NCBI GenBank assembly: GCA_022706165.1
Contig: JAKJDA010000032.1
Location: 1 to 14,412, forward strand
DNA: 14,412 bases
Origin: Candidatus Hydrogenedentota bacterium
GTDB lineage: Bacteria; Hydrogenedentota; Hydrogenedentia; Hydrogenedentales; SLHB01
Direction: 5' to 3'
The position numbers were made by a program, and so were the translations under genes. This document shows, piece after piece, positions 5,670 to 13,261 of the stretch; position 1 is the first letter of the stretch; every line of letters begins with the position of its first letter. The notes below the pieces were generated by a model, which was given only the letters and a program-made list of their open reading frames with translations, made no database searches and was not told the origin of the DNA.

Positions 5670-8600
5670 TCACAACCGCAACACTGGCGCATCCACCGCT
5701 TCCGCGACGCGGACGACGTCCTCCCGGCAGGTGAAGAGCAGAACCTGAGCGGTTTGTCCAATGCGCGCCAGCAGGCCCATGGCCCGCTCGAGACGAGCGT
5801 CGTCGTAATTGGAAAAGGGATCGTCGAGCAACATGGGAATGCTTTCGCCGGAGTCGCTCAAGGCCTGCACAAGCGCGAGGCGCAGCGAGAGGTAAATTTG
5901 ATCGACGGTTCCTTTGCTCAATCGCCGCTCGGGATGATCGTCGAGATGGTCCGTCTGGGGAATGCGCACCGTGATTCCGAGGTCGCGATTCAAAAACAGT
6001 TCGGCGTAGGCCCCCCCGGTGATTTCACTGAGGTATTGGGCGGCTTGCGAGGCCAGTTTCGGGGCAATGCGCGCATGGCGGTCTCGTGCGACCTCTTCGA
6101 TGCGCTCGGCGGCATAAGCGGCGGCGTCCAGTTCGAATTGCAATTGTTCCCGGCGCAGCAAGAGTTCGGCTTGCTCTTCCTCGATTTCGTTGATCGATCG
6201 CAGTCCGGCCACATGCTCGGTCGCGGCGATTTGGATTGCGTGCGCTTCTTCCTGCTTCGCGGAAAATCGCCCCAGAAGGCCGTCCAACTCGGTTCGGATG
6301 TCGGCGACGGACCGATCCGATGTCTTCTCCTGCGTTCCGCTCTGCGCCACGGCGCGCCGTAGTTCGTCGATGTCATCGCCGCCGAGGATGAGGCGCGTCT
6401 GTTCGGTGAGGCGGCCTCGTTCTTCCCATGCTTCCCTGTATTGACGCGCCTGATCGGCCAGGGTCTGCCATGCCTCTAGTGAATCCACGCCCACGGCTTC
6501 GAGTTGGCGGCGCAGGGACTCTTCGTGTTTGGCGAGGTCTTTTTCTTCGGCCGCGCGCTGGCGTTCGAGCCCTGCCAGACGTTCCTGCAACACCTCGAGA
6601 CGTCCTTGTTTTTGACGGAGTTGCGCCGTGCGAATCCGGTATGCGCGGAGGGCGCTCAGGGCGCTTGTATGCTTGTGTTCGTCGCGGAAGCCGCGTTCTC
6701 GGAGGAGTTTGCGGACTTCCAGCGATTTTTCGACGTCGCGCCGTTGGTGGACGTCGAGTTCTGCGCGCAAACGTTCGAGGTCGGCCTCGTATTGAGCGGC
6801 CAGGTCGCGGTTTTCGGCGAGACGTCGCTTGGCGTCTCGATACTCCTGATAGCGCGCGATGGCGCGCGTGGCCATTTCCGCGACATGGTCTTCGTGTTCG
6901 AGCGTTTCCCCCAATTCGGCGAAGGCGCGTTGGTGTTGTTCGAACAAGCGCACGACGCGCAGATGTTTTTCTTCGGTTCGGCGTTCTTGTTCGCGCAGGG
7001 CCGCCGTGAGTTCTTCCAAACGCTCGGCGCCGACCCGGAGACGATCGTGCAGGGCCTCAAGTTCGCGCGGGGTTGCGCAGCCGGATCGTTCGAGGAGGGT
7101 CTCCATTTCGGCGCGTTTGGCGTGGAATGCGGACTCCAGGGCCGCGAGTTCTTGCTCGGTTTCGGCGCATTCCGCTTCCGCGCGCGTGCGATCGCGCTTC
7201 GCGGAACGGTAGCTGGAGGCGTACCAGAGAACCATGACGAGACAGCCCGCGGCGGGCACGTAGATGCCCGTGTTTTGAAAATACATGGCTGCCGCCGTGA
7301 ACACTGCCATCAGCGCCAATCCCAGCAAGGCCATGTTGCGAAACGTCGGCACGTCCGAGGCGTAATCCCGTTTCAGGTTTTGCAGGGCGTCGAGGCGGCT
7401 GTGTTGGCGCACAATCTGCTCGTCGCGCACGCGCGTATCCACTTCAAACGTGCGGGCCAGGCTGGGAAAGTCTTCGACGCCCTCGAAGATGCGGCGCGGT
7501 TCGGCGGTTTCTTCGTGAAGCCGTTCCACATGCCGGCGCAACGTGATCAGGACATTGGTTTCGTCGTCGCGCGCTTGGCGCTCAACCTGGAACGACGTGG
7601 CCAATTGTTGCAGCCATTCCATGGGGTTTGCGGCCATCCGGCTGAAATCGGGCAGGCGCGCCACGTCTTGCTGGGCCGCCTCCATGCGTGTGCGGGCCGC
7701 CGCGGCCTGAAACTCCGCGCGTTCGATGTCGTCTTGACATCGCGCCACGTCGCTCTCGATTGCGCCGAGTTCCTGGTCGACGGCGTCGGGAATGTCCTGA
7801 GAGGCCGGTCCGGCCACTTCGCCCAGGCGTTCGCGTTCCACGGCGAGCTGGTTTTCCGCCTCCGCTTGCTCCGTGCGTGTTCGATCCAACGCGGATTGCG
7901 CGGTCACGACCATGTTCTGGGCGCGTTGCACTTCGGGGGCGCGTTCGAGCGGGAAATCGCGGACGTTGCTCATCGCGAAGCAGCGTTTTTGTATTTCCTG
8001 AATGCGCTGATACAGTTCCTCCACTTGACGAAGCCGGTCGGCTTGCGTGTGCGTCTCGACGGCTCGCAGTTCCTCTTCCACGGCGGCGCGTCGGGTTTTG
8101 AGGTCGGCGATTTCGTTCAGGAGAGCGCTTCGCCGGGTCATCATGTGGGAGACTTCGGCGATCTTGGCCAACGTGTTTTCTCGTTCCGCGTCGAGTTCTT
8201 GGAGGCGGGCGCGTATTTGCGGCAGCGGCTTGGTTCTTGCCTGGGGACGTCCGATGGCGCCGATATGGGCTTCGAGGCGTTTCAGGGCTTCCTCGGACGA
8301 TCCCATGTCTTCGCCGGAGTCGGCCAGGGCCAGAATGCGTTCGCGAATCTGTCCCAGGGCGTCGTCGTTGCCGAGCGCATCGAGATCGAGATGGCCGATG
8401 GACGCCGTGCTCAGGAAGACCGTTTTGCTCAGCCCGAGATGGGCGTCGGCGAACGTGGGTTCGTGGTTGCGCAGCCGCGGATATTCATGGGTGATTTCGC
8501 GGGCATGCGTTTTGTCGAAGACATGGACCGATTCGTTGCGTTTGTCGAAGCTGCGAATGACTTCCACTTCGCGGCCGTCGTCCAAGTGATAGAGGAGTCG

Positions 8601-8831
8601 GCCGCCGTAGGCATGGGGCGATCGCCAGGGCCGGCGAAGCGTGTGGGACTCGTCGTAGAGGCGTTGGGCGGCGCTTCGTTTTTGGCCGTACAGCATGTCG
8701 CCGATGAAGTTGCGGACGGTCGTCTTGCCTTGCTCGTTGGGGCCGACGATGACTTGCAGCCCTGGATTCAGTTGGAGGGTGCATAGCGAAAACCGACCGT
8801 ATCCTTCGATCCAGAGCGTTCGAACCCTCAT
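5670..8831 (-). CDS. yhaN: YhaN-like SMC/Rad50-family ATPase with membrane hairpin in the coiled coil
   Basis: The product is 1053 aa. The N-terminus (LWIEGYGRFSLCTLQL) leads to Walker A GPNEQGKTT at 30-38. Long heptad-rich coiled coils occupy roughly 165-490 and 545-900. The C-terminal lobe has the ABC signature LSKGTVDQIYLSLRLAL (971-987), Walker B IPMLLDDPF (998-1006) and D-loop region NYDDARL. Between the two coils, two hydrophobic segments at about 500-516 and 526-540 replace the CxxC zinc hook of SbcC/Rad50, as known for YhaN proteins, so the coil tip is likely to contact the membrane. Near the end, FTCRED has Arg1036 just after FTC, where related ATPases often have a switch His. It is translated from an ATGA overlap with the metallophosphoesterase gene. 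Together they should process DNA ends or structures. Confidence 0.92.
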   Translation of the reverse strand: MRVRTLWIEGYGRFSLCTLQLNPGLQVIVGPNEQGKTTVRNFIGDMLYGQKRSAAQRLYDESHTLRRPWRSPHAYGGRLLYHLDDGREVEVIRSFDKRNESVHVFDKTHAREITHEYPRLRNHEPTFADAHLGLSKTVFLSTASIGHLDLDALGNDDALGQIRERILALADSGEDMGSSEEALKRLEAHIGAIGRPQARTKPLPQIRARLQELDAERENTLAKIAEVSHMMTRRSALLNEIADLKTRRAAVEEELRAVETHTQADRLRQVEELYQRIQEIQKRCFAMSNVRDFPLERAPEVQRAQNMVVTAQSALDRTRTEQAEAENQLAVERERLGEVAGPASQDIPDAVDQELGAIESDVARCQDDIERAEFQAAAARTRMEAAQQDVARLPDFSRMAANPMEWLQQLATSFQVERQARDDETNVLITLRRHVERLHEETAEPRRIFEGVEDFPSLARTFEVDTRVRDEQIVRQHSRLDALQNLKRDYASDVPTFRNMALLGLALMAVFTAAAMYFQNTGIYVPAAGCLVMVLWYASSYRSAKRDRTRAEAECAETEQELAALESAFHAKRAEMETLLERSGCATPRELEALHDRLRVGAERLEELTAALREQERRTEEKHLRVVRLFEQHQRAFAELGETLEHEDHVAEMATRAIARYQEYRDAKRRLAENRDLAAQYEADLERLRAELDVHQRRDVEKSLEVRKLLRERGFRDEHKHTSALSALRAYRIRTAQLRQKQGRLEVLQERLAGLERQRAAEEKDLAKHEESLRRQLEAVGVDSLEAWQTLADQARQYREAWEERGRLTEQTRLILGGDDIDELRRAVAQSGTQEKTSDRSVADIRTELDGLLGRFSAKQEEAHAIQIAATEHVAGLRSINEIEEEQAELLLRREQLQFELDAAAYAAERIEEVARDRHARIAPKLASQAAQYLSEITGGAYAELFLNRDLGITVRIPQTDHLDDHPERRLSKGTVDQIYLSLRLALVQALSDSGESIPMLLDDPFSNYDDARLERAMGLLARIGQTAQVLLFTCREDVVRVAEAVDAPVLRL

Positions 8832-9982
8832 GGCGCATTCTCCGGCGCGTCCGCGAGGAACAGGTTGCGCCCGCGGTACGCCGCCACGCCGAGTTCGCGC
8901 GCGCGCAGGAGCATGGCGCGGCGGGCCGGGTCGGATGTGTCGCGGATTTCTTCGTTCATCCGTTCGGCGAAAAGCCCCAATACGGTGCGGTCTCGTCCCA
9001 GGGCGACGAAATCTTCCTCGGGTTCCGTGCGATCGATCAGATCAAGATGTTCGAACGCGCTCGATGCCGCGTCGCGGATGGCGTCGATGGATCCGCGCCA
9101 CGCCGCGGCGGCCGTGCCTGTCAGCGTCACGCGGGCCATGGCTCCGCGGCCGTCGTTGCGGGGCAATGCGCGCAAGGCTTCGATGAGTTGCTGGCTTGTG
9201 GTGAAAGCGGAACAGGAAAGCGTGTGGGCTTGGTAGACGACGCGGCTCGAGGCCATTGGATCCACCCGCACGATCCCGTCGGAAATGTCCACTTCGAGAT
9301 AATGGCGCAGGCCCAGATCGTTGAATCCGCGCCCTTCCGGCATGCCGGAATACCACATGCTCGTTGTGAAGGGGCCTGTGATGGGGGTTGCGGCGTGAAA
9401 ATGGCCCAAGGCTAGATACGTCAACCCGGGACAGGCGGCCTCGACGGCATGGAACGGGGCGTAGGCCTGTTTGTCGGGGGGTTGATGGCTGCGCTCGGAT
9501 CCGTGCGCCACGGCGATATGCACGCGGCCATCTTGTTGGGCGCGCAAGGCGCCGAAAGGATTGGCGGAGATGTCGAGGCCGTCGAACGCGAATCCGTGCA
9601 CGGTTAGCGGAATGTCTTCCGTCTCGACCGAAGACCACGTGGGGGTGCGGAAAATGTGCACGTTGGGGGGCCACGTCTCGGTCGCATACGGCGATTCGGG
9701 CACGTAGGGGTCGTGGTTGCCTGGCGCAAGGAAGACGGGAATGGGGGCAAGGTAGGCGAATTCGCGCTGCAAGAAGGCTACGGTGTCGCGGCTGACCCGA
9801 TCGAGTTCGAACAAATCGCCGGCGATGAGCAGGGCGTCCGCCGGCCAGATGCGCGCCCGTTCGACGAGGGCGTGAAACACGTCGCGCAGTCCCTGCCGGC
9901 GCCGGTTGGCGCAGGCGACGGGCATTCCGCTTGCCGCGAAGGAAGTGTCCAAATGAATATCGGCCGTATGAATCAAACGCAT
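8828..9982 (-). CDS. yhaO: YhaO-like metallophosphoesterase (SbcD/Mre11 family)
   Basis: The product is 384 aa and is the nuclease partner expected for the downstream YhaN-like ATPase. The full calcineurin-type metal-binding set is visible: D8 and H10 (TADIHLD), D56 (IAGDLFE), N89-H90-D91 (APGNHDPY), H160 (AVAHGSE), and H194/H196 (LGHFHAA). These should bind two Mn-type ions and give exo/endonuclease activity. The C-terminal ~130 residues are the family's less conserved capping and partner-binding part. There is no signal peptide or membrane span. The stop overlaps the yhaN start as ATGA, implying translational coupling and balanced complex formation. Only a weak AGG-type ribosome site precedes the ATG. 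The 116-nt gap upstream holds a possible promoter. SbcD proper is less likely because the partner is YhaN-like. Confidence 0.93.
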   Translation of the reverse strand: MRLIHTADIHLDTSFAASGMPVACANRRRQGLRDVFHALVERARIWPADALLIAGDLFELDRVSRDTVAFLQREFAYLAPIPVFLAPGNHDPYVPESPYATETWPPNVHIFRTPTWSSVETEDIPLTVHGFAFDGLDISANPFGALRAQQDGRVHIAVAHGSERSHQPPDKQAYAPFHAVEAACPGLTYLALGHFHAATPITGPFTTSMWYSGMPEGRGFNDLGLRHYLEVDISDGIVRVDPMASSRVVYQAHTLSCSAFTTSQQLIEALRALPRNDGRGAMARVTLTGTAAAAWRGSIDAIRDAASSAFEHLDLIDRTEPEEDFVALGRDRTVLGLFAERMNEEIRDTSDPARRAMLLRARELGVAAYRGRNLFLADAPENAP

Positions 9983-10036
9983 GGAGCGCCTATCCGTCGG
10001 TGTTGCAACGCCGCATGTTCTGTCGCTTTCCCGCGT

Positions 10037-10064
10037 ATTGTAGACAAAATCGGGCCGCAGTCAT
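10037..10064 (-). promoter_or_regulatory. Possible sigma70-type promoter for yhaO-yhaN
   Basis: Read on the minus strand, ATGACT (10064-10059) is followed after 16 nt by TACAAT (10042-10037), matching the -35 consensus at 4 of 6 positions and the -10 at 5 of 6. The predicted start of transcription is about 50 nt upstream of the yhaO ATG, inside the only gap in this stretch. The -35 match is weak, and sigma factor preferences of this organism are unknown. Confidence 0.4.
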
Positions 10065-10098
10065 AGCCCCGTCTTGTCGGGTTCCGGATTGGCGGCGA

Positions 10099-10803
10099 TC
10101 ACTCCTTTTTCAGAATGAAGAGGTAGTTGAATCCGCGCAGGAAGTAGTTTCCCTTGACGGCTTCCGCGTGCCAATTCCGCCGTTGGAGCGATTTGTTGCG
10201 CCGTACGACGGAGACGATGTCGATGGGGCGAAAGCGTTGTTCCAGCATGGCGAACAGCCGGAAACCGATTGGACTGAAGGGGCGGCCTTTTTTGAACGAG
10301 TCGCATACGTACAGCCCGATATAGCGCCGGGGTTTCAGCACGCGGAAGGCTTCCGCGATGACCTGTTTCATGGCTTCGTAGTAGGCGGCGTCTTGCGCGT
10401 CGAGCTTGCCGATGCACCGGGGATCGTCGCTATAGTCGATGTGCGTCGAATACGGCGGATCGACAAACAGAAAATCCATGCTGGCGTCGCACAGGGGGAG
10501 ATCCCGTGCATCCGCGCGCACGATGTCTGCGCGGTGCGGCGCGATGTCGAACCCCACGGCCCTGCGGCCAAGATCGCGCGCCACGTCGATCGTTGTTCCG
10601 CTGCCGCACATGGGATCGACGACCCAGTCTCGCTCGCGGGTGTAGCGTTTCAGCAGATTCCAGATGACGTACGACGGGGTCGCGCCGAGATACGCTTGAT
10701 CGCCTTGCATCCCCGCGCCGTAATGTTGCGAAGGATACTCCCAGAGCGTCGTGGTCAATATCTCGGGATCGGGTTTCCGTATCATGGAGTCAGCCATCGG
10801 CAT
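10099..10803 (-). CDS. Orphan DNA (N4-cytosine/N6-adenine) methyltransferase
   Basis: This is a SAM-dependent amino-methyltransferase. With the start at 10803 it has 234 aa, with motif I DPMCGSGTT (63-71) for SAM binding and catalytic motif IV DPPY (115-118). A conserved N-terminal block (LWEYPSQHYGAGMQGDQAYLG) precedes motif I, and the order I then IV fits the N6_N4 methylase fold. No sizeable target-recognition insert is obvious and no endonuclease gene adjoins, so it looks like a solitary DNA methylase. An rRNA or tRNA methylase with DPPY cannot be excluded. The start is unsettled: ATG at 10803, 10797 or 10785, or TTG at 10845 just after the lipoprotein stop; none has a strong ribosome site. 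It follows the lipoprotein gene by under 50 nt and may share its transcript. Confidence 0.85.
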   Translation of the reverse strand: MPMADSMIRKPDPEILTTTLWEYPSQHYGAGMQGDQAYLGATPSYVIWNLLKRYTRERDWVVDPMCGSGTTIDVARDLGRRAVGFDIAPHRADIVRADARDLPLCDASMDFLFVDPPYSTHIDYSDDPRCIGKLDAQDAAYYEAMKQVIAEAFRVLKPRRYIGLYVCDSFKKGRPFSPIGFRLFAMLEQRFRPIDIVSVVRRNKSLQRRNWHAEAVKGNYFLRGFNYLFILKKE

Positions 10804-10845
10804 CCGCGGCGGAACGAAACGACGCGCCGTCCGGACGCATGCCAA

Positions 10846-11274
10846 TCAATCCTGTTCTTCGGCTTCCATGGCCGAAATGAGCCACGCGCCGTCGTATTTT
10901 TTCAGCGTGAAGTCGAGTTTGGTTTTTCCGAACGCCGCGGCCAAATAGACCGGGCCGACCGTAGCCGCGTGGTCGCTCAGCATCGTTTTTGATTTCGTCA
11001 GGTTGACTTCGGCCTTGTCCAAATAGCCGTCGCTGGCGGCTTTCGTCAGGAAATCCGCCAGTTGTTTTTTGGTGCGCAAATTCGCATCGGCGTAGTCGTC
11101 CGCGTACAGCGTCATGAGCTGCTCGATATCGCGCGCCATGATGGCCTTGCACCAGGCAGCGATGACGTTCGAGACGCGTTTTTCTTCGGAAACGGGTTTG
11201 GGTTCCGATGTCGTGGCGCAGGCGCACACAATCGCCGTAAGGGCGAGGCCAATCCAGGCATTGCGTAGTTTCAC
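10846..11274 (-). CDS. NTF2/SnoaL-like lipoprotein
   Basis: The product is 142 aa with a GTG start, chosen because AAGGAG (11287-11282) sits exactly 7 nt upstream and because a signal peptide begins there. MKLRNAWIGLALTAIVCAC has a basic head, a hydrophobic core and a lipobox (V16-C17-A18-C19), so lipidation at Cys19 is expected. The mature part (ATTSEPKP then VSNVIAAWCKAIMARDIEQL, LYADDY, and a final LKKYDGAWLISAMEAEEQD) has the shape of DUF4440/SnoaL-type NTF2-fold domains: an N-terminal helix, a short helical hairpin and closing strands. Such domains bind small ligands or dimerise; no enzymatic function can be assigned. The much longer open frame back to 11826 is not coding. A good promoter lies 64-100 nt upstream. 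Confidence 0.82.
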   Translation of the reverse strand: MKLRNAWIGLALTAIVCACATTSEPKPVSEEKRVSNVIAAWCKAIMARDIEQLMTLYADDYADANLRTKKQLADFLTKAASDGYLDKAEVNLTKSKTMLSDHAATVGPVYLAAAFGKTKLDFTLKKYDGAWLISAMEAEEQD

Positions 11275-11281
11275 CGCGAAG

Positions 11282-11287
11282 CTCCTT
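11282..11287 (-). promoter_or_regulatory. Shine-Dalgarno site fixing the GTG start of the lipoprotein
   Basis: AAGGAG on the minus strand is preceded by an A-run and spaced 7 nt from GTG 11274-11272. It is the best ribosome site in the window and decides the start in a frame that has no nearby ATG. Confidence 0.75.
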
Positions 11288-11344
11288 TTTTTGTTTCGTC
11301 GTTTTGCCGCAACGGAGAGAGAACCCGTCCGTCCGCGTATGCGT

Positions 11345-11373
11345 ATCATACGGTCCATGGCGCAGGCGGTCAA
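11345..11373 (-). promoter_or_regulatory. Sigma70-type promoter for the lipoprotein gene
   Basis: On the minus strand, TTGACC (11373-11368) and TATGAT (11350-11345) are separated by exactly 17 nt, each matching the bacterial consensus at 5 of 6 positions. Transcription would start near 11338, giving a leader of about 64 nt before the GTG. It probably also drives the methyltransferase gene. Confidence 0.6.
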
Positions 11374-11564
11374 GGCGCCAGTCTGGGGCAATTGCATGAA
11401 AAAGCCGGGCGCGGATAGAGGAATGAACGCGATGGCAAAACCGGCGCGGAAAGGGGACGAGAACGCCCGAGCGAATCGAAATCGCAACGTGATGGCCCTG
11501 GGTGTCAATCCAGCAGTGCGGCGGGCGGCCAATTCGCATGATCCGCCGGGCGTTGGGGCTGGAC

Positions 11565-12395
11565 TCAGTCTTTTAGGCCGGTCAATGAAATGCCCTCGAT
11601 GATGTGACGTTGGAAGAAGAGGAACGCGACGATGACAGGGAGGGTGCAGAGGATGCATGCGGCGAGGGTGAGGCCGTATTCGTTTCCGTAGGAGGACTGA
11701 AACAGGGCGATGCCAACGGGCAGGGTGTATTTGTCGATGCTGTCGAGGAAAATGAGCGGTTCCATGAAGCCGTTCCATGACCCCATGAAGGTGAAGATGC
11801 CGAGGGTCGCAAGGGCGGGCTTGCACAACGGCAAGGCGATGCGGGCGCAGACGCCGAAACGCGAGCAGCCGTCAATGGCGGCGGCATCTTCGAGGTCGCG
11901 CGGGAGGCGCAGAAAGAATTGCCGCAGCAGAAATACGCCGAATGCGCCCGCGCCCGCAGGCACAATGAGGGCGAGCGGGGTGTCGAGCCAGCCCAGCGCG
12001 TTGAGAATGAGGTACGTGGGCACGAGCATGATCTGGCCGGGCGCCATCATCGTCGCGATGATCAGCATGAACACGAAGCGTCCGCCCGGCAGGCGCAGCC
12101 GCGCCAAGGCGTAGGCCGCGAGCGAGTCGACGGCGAGAACGAGCGCCGTTGTCGCGGTTGCGAGGAACGCGCTGTTGAAGAGCCAGCGTCCGATGGGAAT
12201 CTCCTCGGGCGTGCCGAGGACTTCGCGAAAGTTGGCGAGGGTCCATGTGCGGGGCAGCAGGCTTTGGAAGTGGAGAATCTCGGACTCGGGCTTGAATGCG
12301 GTGAACAACATGATCAAGACGGGGGCGATGGCCAGCAACGCTCCGAGTGCGACGGTGACGTCGATCGCCCAAGCCCATTTTCCGGCCCGCACCAT
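11565..12395 (-). CDS. Carbohydrate ABC transporter permease, MalG/UgpE family
   Basis: The product is 276 aa and is the second inner-membrane subunit of a CUT1 sugar importer. The N-terminal span is about residues 11-32, followed by the periplasmic FTAFKPESEI loop, and further spans lie near 76-98, 106-134, 141-161, 195-215 and 242-262. The EAA loop that docks the ATPase is at 169-193 (EDAAAIDGCSRFGVCARIAL then PLCKP). The C-terminus FFQRHIIEGISLTGLKD is typical of the MalG branch. The ATG at 12395 overlaps the preceding TAA by one base (TAATG), and GGGAGG lies about 10 nt upstream, so the open frame running to 12800 is not used. The sugar cannot be inferred. No ATPase gene follows; the next 290 bases are non-coding. 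Confidence 0.95.
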   Translation of the reverse strand: MVRAGKWAWAIDVTVALGALLAIAPVLIMLFTAFKPESEILHFQSLLPRTWTLANFREVLGTPEEIPIGRWLFNSAFLATATTALVLAVDSLAAYALARLRLPGGRFVFMLIIATMMAPGQIMLVPTYLILNALGWLDTPLALIVPAGAGAFGVFLLRQFFLRLPRDLEDAAAIDGCSRFGVCARIALPLCKPALATLGIFTFMGSWNGFMEPLIFLDSIDKYTLPVGIALFQSSYGNEYGLTLAACILCTLPVIVAFLFFQRHIIEGISLTGLKD

Positions 12396-13261
12396 TATTG
12401 CAGGTCCTCCCGGAGTATGCGGAATTGTATGATCGCGAACACGGCTATCACCGCGAAGAGGAGCCAGCTCATTGCGGCTCCGTACCCCATGCGGTAGTTG
12501 GTGAAGGCGGTTTCGTAGATGTATTGCACCAAGACCCGCGTCGAATGTTCGGGGCCGCCGCGCGTGATCATGAAGGTTTGGCCGAAGACCTGAAACGAGC
12601 CGATGATGTTCATGATGGATACGAACAGCAGGATCGGGCGGAGCTGCGGCAGGGTGATGTGGAGGAATCGGCGCATGGGGCCTGCGCCGTCGATGGCGGC
12701 GGCTTCGTAATACTGGCGCGGGATTTGGTTGAGCCCGGCGAGCAGCACGACGATGGGGCCGCCGAGGGTCCACCAGAGGGTCATCAACACAATCGCCCAC
12801 ATGGCCAGCGACGTTTCGCTCAACCAGGGAATTTTGACGCCAAACGGCGCGGCCAAAGCATTGAACAACCCAAACTCGCTGTTGAAGAACCAGCGCCAGA
12901 GGATGCCGGCGACGCTAATCGAGATGATCGTCGGCAGGAAGTATGCCGCGCGGTAAATGGTTTGTCTCACGCGCGGCGTCGCGTGGATGCCAAGCGCAGC
13001 AGCCAGCGACAAGGAGATCGTCAGCGGGACGCAGAGGACGACGAAGCGCGCCGTGGCGTAGAGGGCTTTCCAGAAGCGATCGCTGTGCAGCGCCTCGGCG
13101 TAGTTGGCGAGTCCGGCGAAACGCGGAGGCGCGGGGGAGAGCATTTCCCATTCGAACAGGCTGATTCCCAGGCCATAAAACAACGGCGCGATCACGAAGG
13201 CCGCGAACAAGAGCAGATACGGCGCAAGAAACGCGTAGCCTGTCCAGGTGCGCGCGTTCAT
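12395..13261 (-). CDS. Carbohydrate ABC transporter permease, MalF/UgpA family
   Basis: The product is 288 aa and is the first permease of the CUT1 importer. The first span (residues 8-33, YAFLAPYLLLFAAFVIAPLF) is typical of UgpA/LacF proteins. Further spans lie near 70-92, 106-124, 153-177, 206-226 and 260-282. The EAA loop is at 186-208 (EAAAIDGAGPMRRFLHITLP then QLRP). The ATG at 13261 gives a 4-nt ATGA overlap with the solute-binding protein stop and has GGAG 9 nt upstream; an in-frame ATG at 13276 would add five residues and is possible. Coupled translation with both neighbours indicates one transporter operon. MalF proper has extra N-terminal domains, which are absent here. Confidence 0.95.
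   Translation of the reverse strand: MNARTWTGYAFLAPYLLLFAAFVIAPLFYGLGISLFEWEMLSPAPPRFAGLANYAEALHSDRFWKALYATARFVVLCVPLTISLSLAAALGIHATPRVRQTIYRAAYFLPTIISISVAGILWRWFFNSEFGLFNALAAPFGVKIPWLSETSLAMWAIVLMTLWWTLGGPIVVLLAGLNQIPRQYYEAAAIDGAGPMRRFLHITLPQLRPILLFVSIMNIIGSFQVFGQTFMITRGGPEHSTRVLVQYIYETAFTNYRMGYGAAMSWLLFAVIAVFAIIQFRILREDLQ

Larger units (their letters stand above)
11275..11564. other. Intergenic region between the ABC permease genes and the lipoprotein gene
   Basis: The 290 bases hold the lipoprotein's ribosome site and promoter, described separately. No convincing gene is seen on either strand: the open plus-strand frame through here (basic, Arg/Ala/Pro-rich) has no ribosome site or recognisable domain. 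No strong hairpin with a T-tract marks the end of the upstream transporter transcript. Confidence 0.6.

Noticed and set aside
6504..8786. A 760-codon open frame on the plus strand opposite yhaN
   Set aside because: It lies entirely antisense to a gene with clear Walker and signature motifs; its translation has no domain and reflects third-position G+C bias.
10804..10845. TTG start for the methyltransferase at 10845
   Set aside because: It is possible, being right after the lipoprotein stop, but the 14 extra residues are Arg-rich and unlike the conserved N-terminus; ATG choices downstream are preferred.
9931..10992. A 353-codon plus-strand open frame opposite the methyltransferase
   Set aside because: It spans three minus-strand features and its translation is a low-information shadow of the methylase.
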